DNA from: CAZSHG01 sp964606695 [NCBI: uncultured bacterium]
GTDB lineage: Bacteria > UBP14 > UBA6098
DNA: 64,000 nucleotides
Direction: 5' to 3'
NCBI GenBank assembly: GCA_964606695.1
Contig: CAZSHG010000012.1
Span: forward strand, 4,770-68,769
The position numbers and the translations under genes are program-made. Each line of letters begins with the position of its first letter. The first letter of the stretch is position 1. The notes below the pieces were generated by a model, which made no database searches, had not been told where the DNA came from, and saw only the letters and a program-made list of their open reading frames with translations. This document shows, piece by piece, positions 62,619 to 64,000 of this stretch.

Positions 62619-63827
62619 ATGAAGATTGCATGGGAAATAGGCCTCGCGATTCTGTTGTTCGTTGCCGTTTTTACGGTTGCCGGGACGATTTCGGTCGATA
62701 CTGGCAATTCGCAGTTCGAGCTTGAATACATCGACAAACCGACCGGTCGGTATGTTAGCACTGACGAGCTGGAGAATATCGCGGACAGGCGTTTTTATAG
62801 TTCGGTGAAACGCAAAGAATCGCTGGCTATCGCTGGGGAGTCCTTCGTATTTTCACCGGATAACCGATTTCTGGTGGTTTCCGAGGCGACTTACGACCTG
62901 GGCGCACCGACAATCATCACCGGCGATGCAATGTTCATTCCGCTGGAGGCATTTTTGCGCGTGCTGGCGGCGAGATTCAGACTGGGAGCGCATATCGAGG
63001 GCGATATCGCCACGTTCAACGGCGACCCGATATTCAAACCGGTGGATACGAGTTCGGTGGAGAAACCTATAGAACAACCCGAAGTCGCCACGGATACAGT
63101 TGCCGGGGAATCTTCGGCAGATACGGTCGAGACACCCAAAAAGACCAGATGGCTCGTAGTTATCGATCCCGGCCACGGCGGCAAAGACCCCGGTGCAAGC
63201 GCATCCGACGCCACCCGCGAAAAGGACATTGTGCTGGATATCTCGAAAAAGCTGTATGCGAAACTGGAAGCCGACACAATGTTCGACGTTGCTTTGACTC
63301 GCGAGGATGACACTTTTATCCCACTGCGCGAACGCACAGAAATCGCCAACCAGAAGAACGCCGACCTGTTTCTATCGATTCACTGCAATGCCGCGCGTAA
63401 GAAATCCGCGCGGGGGACGCAGGTATTTTTCCTTGCGCCCGCAAGTTCTGACCACGCCCGTGCTACAGCGGCGCTGGAAAACGCCTCGATATTCCTGGAA
63501 GAGCCGGATACCACCAACGAATTCGACGAGCTGGAATTCATCATGGCCGACGTCATACAGAATGAGTATTTGCGCGAGGCGTCCCGATTGTCGGTTCTGG
63601 TGGAGGAAGCGGTTGCCGAAAAGACCGGCCTGCCCGCGCGAGGATCTCAGGGCGCGGGGTTCTATGTCCTGAAAGGCTCTTATATGCCGGGCATTCTCGT
63701 CGAGACTGCGTTCCTGTCGAACCCGGACGAAGCGCTTCTGCTGAAACAGGATTCCTTCCGTGATAAAATCGCCGACGGGATTGCCGAAGGCGTGAAAAAA
63801 TTCCTCGAAGAGCTTCCTGATAATTGA
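62619..63827 (+). CDS. N-acetylmuramoyl-L-alanine amidase (Amidase_3/AmiC type)
   Basis: The ATG at 62619 gives a signal or anchor sequence (IGLAILLFVAVFTVAG). An N-terminal domain (about 30-150) resembles copper-amine-oxidase-like or AMIN-type modules, and a Thr/Glu linker follows. The catalytic domain starts at WLVVIDPGHGGKDPGA and has the zinc residues in DPGHGG, the Glu in REKDIVLD and SIHCNA; the catalytic Glu lies in ILVETAFLSNPDE. It cuts the bond between MurNAc and L-Ala of peptidoglycan, usually at division. The stop overlaps the start of the next exported protein gene. Confidence 0.95.
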   Translation: MKIAWEIGLAILLFVAVFTVAGTISVDTGNSQFELEYIDKPTGRYVSTDELENIADRRFYSSVKRKESLAIAGESFVFSPDNRFLVVSEATYDLGAPTIITGDAMFIPLEAFLRVLAARFRLGAHIEGDIATFNGDPIFKPVDTSSVEKPIEQPEVATDTVAGESSADTVETPKKTRWLVVIDPGHGGKDPGASASDATREKDIVLDISKKLYAKLEADTMFDVALTREDDTFIPLRERTEIANQKNADLFLSIHCNAARKKSARGTQVFFLAPASSDHARATAALENASIFLEEPDTTNEFDELEFIMADVIQNEYLREASRLSVLVEEAVAEKTGLPARGSQGAGFYVLKGSYMPGILVETAFLSNPDEALLLKQDSFRDKIADGIAEGVKKFLEELPDN

Positions 63828-64000
63828 TTCGAAAAGCTACCATAATCGGACTCGCGCTTATCGCGCTGGCAGGCATTAAATATGCCGCCTGGAGCGGGAT
63901 TACCGCCGATATCTTCGTAGAGACCGGCTACGATTCCAACCTGGGGATACTTACATCCGAGCAGAAGGAAGAATTTGAGGACGGCGACCCATATTATATG
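63824..64000 (+). CDS. Exported protein, 3'-truncated by the window edge
   Basis: From a TTG at 63824, overlapping the amidase stop, the frame stays open to the window end (59 codons). The first 25 residues form a signal-like sequence, basic (LIRKAT) then hydrophobic (IIGLALIALAGI). The following ITADIFVETGYDSNLGIL could be the first strands of an outer-membrane barrel, but too little is visible to name a family. Coupling to the amidase suggests an envelope role. Confidence 0.6.
   Translation, partial: MIRKATIIGLALIALAGIKYAAWSGITADIFVETGYDSNLGILTSEQKEEFEDGDPYYM

Overview
The window comes from a Gram-negative bacterium with an outer membrane, most like an uncultured member of the FCB (Fibrobacterota-Chlorobiota-Bacteroidota) side of the tree. 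The grounds are: several exported proteins with a C-terminal PNPFN-type sorting domain, PorV-like outer-membrane barrels, and a PorX response regulator with its PglZ output domain next to a PorY-like histidine kinase. Strong Shine-Dalgarno sites and TTGACA/TATTTT-type promoters argue against a typical Bacteroidota genome. The phylum cannot be fixed by eye. There are no rRNA or tRNA genes, insertion sequences, prophage modules or CRISPR arrays that I can see. Coding density is very high and many genes overlap by 4 bases.

Layout. 1-3.4 kb: the 3' part of a repetitive tail-fibre-like surface protein, then queA and a small unknown gene on the minus strand. 3.5-6.5 kb: an exported MEMO-AMMECR1 fusion that has lost its usual metal and cysteine residues, coupled to an M23 peptidase. 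6.5-15 kb: two giant secreted proteins. 15-25 kb: a co-directional cluster of a PorV-like barrel with a repeat tail, an ExbB/TolQ channel carrying a periplasmic domain, two ExbD/TolR proteins, a TonB-C-like lipoprotein, and two large TPR proteins. It looks like a dedicated energised envelope complex and is the best candidate here for an undescribed system. 25-29 kb: a second M23 peptidase, a PAP2 enzyme and a ClC channel. 29-33.8 kb: the heat-shock block groES-groEL-hrcA-grpE-dnaJ with a CIRCE operator. 34-41 kb: an HD-GYP phosphodiesterase, a PorV-CARDB-OmpA fusion and another secreted Ig-like protein. 41-47 kb: an acetate transporter, an exported Ntn hydrolase with a palindromic repeat inserted in frame, a CapA-like lipoprotein, a repeat-rich intergenic region, an outer-membrane protein and an aminotransferase. 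47-59 kb: a Na/phosphate symporter with an NtrB/NtrC-like pair, serS, the PorY-PorX pair, tsaE, a secreted subtilase and DUF2085. 59-64 kb: lemA, DUF2207, a small membrane protein, an N-acetylmuramoyl-L-alanine amidase and the start of another exported protein.

How it fits together. Much of the window serves the cell envelope: sorting-domain cargo, barrels that could receive it, a PorXY-type regulator, peptidoglycan hydrolases, and an ExbB/ExbD motor with TPR scaffolds. Non-coding DNA is scarce, and where it occurs it holds odd structures: two unrelated arrays with the same 21-bp period, a 61-bp inverted-repeat element, a dispersed palindromic repeat, and intrinsic terminators placed inside or hard against start regions.
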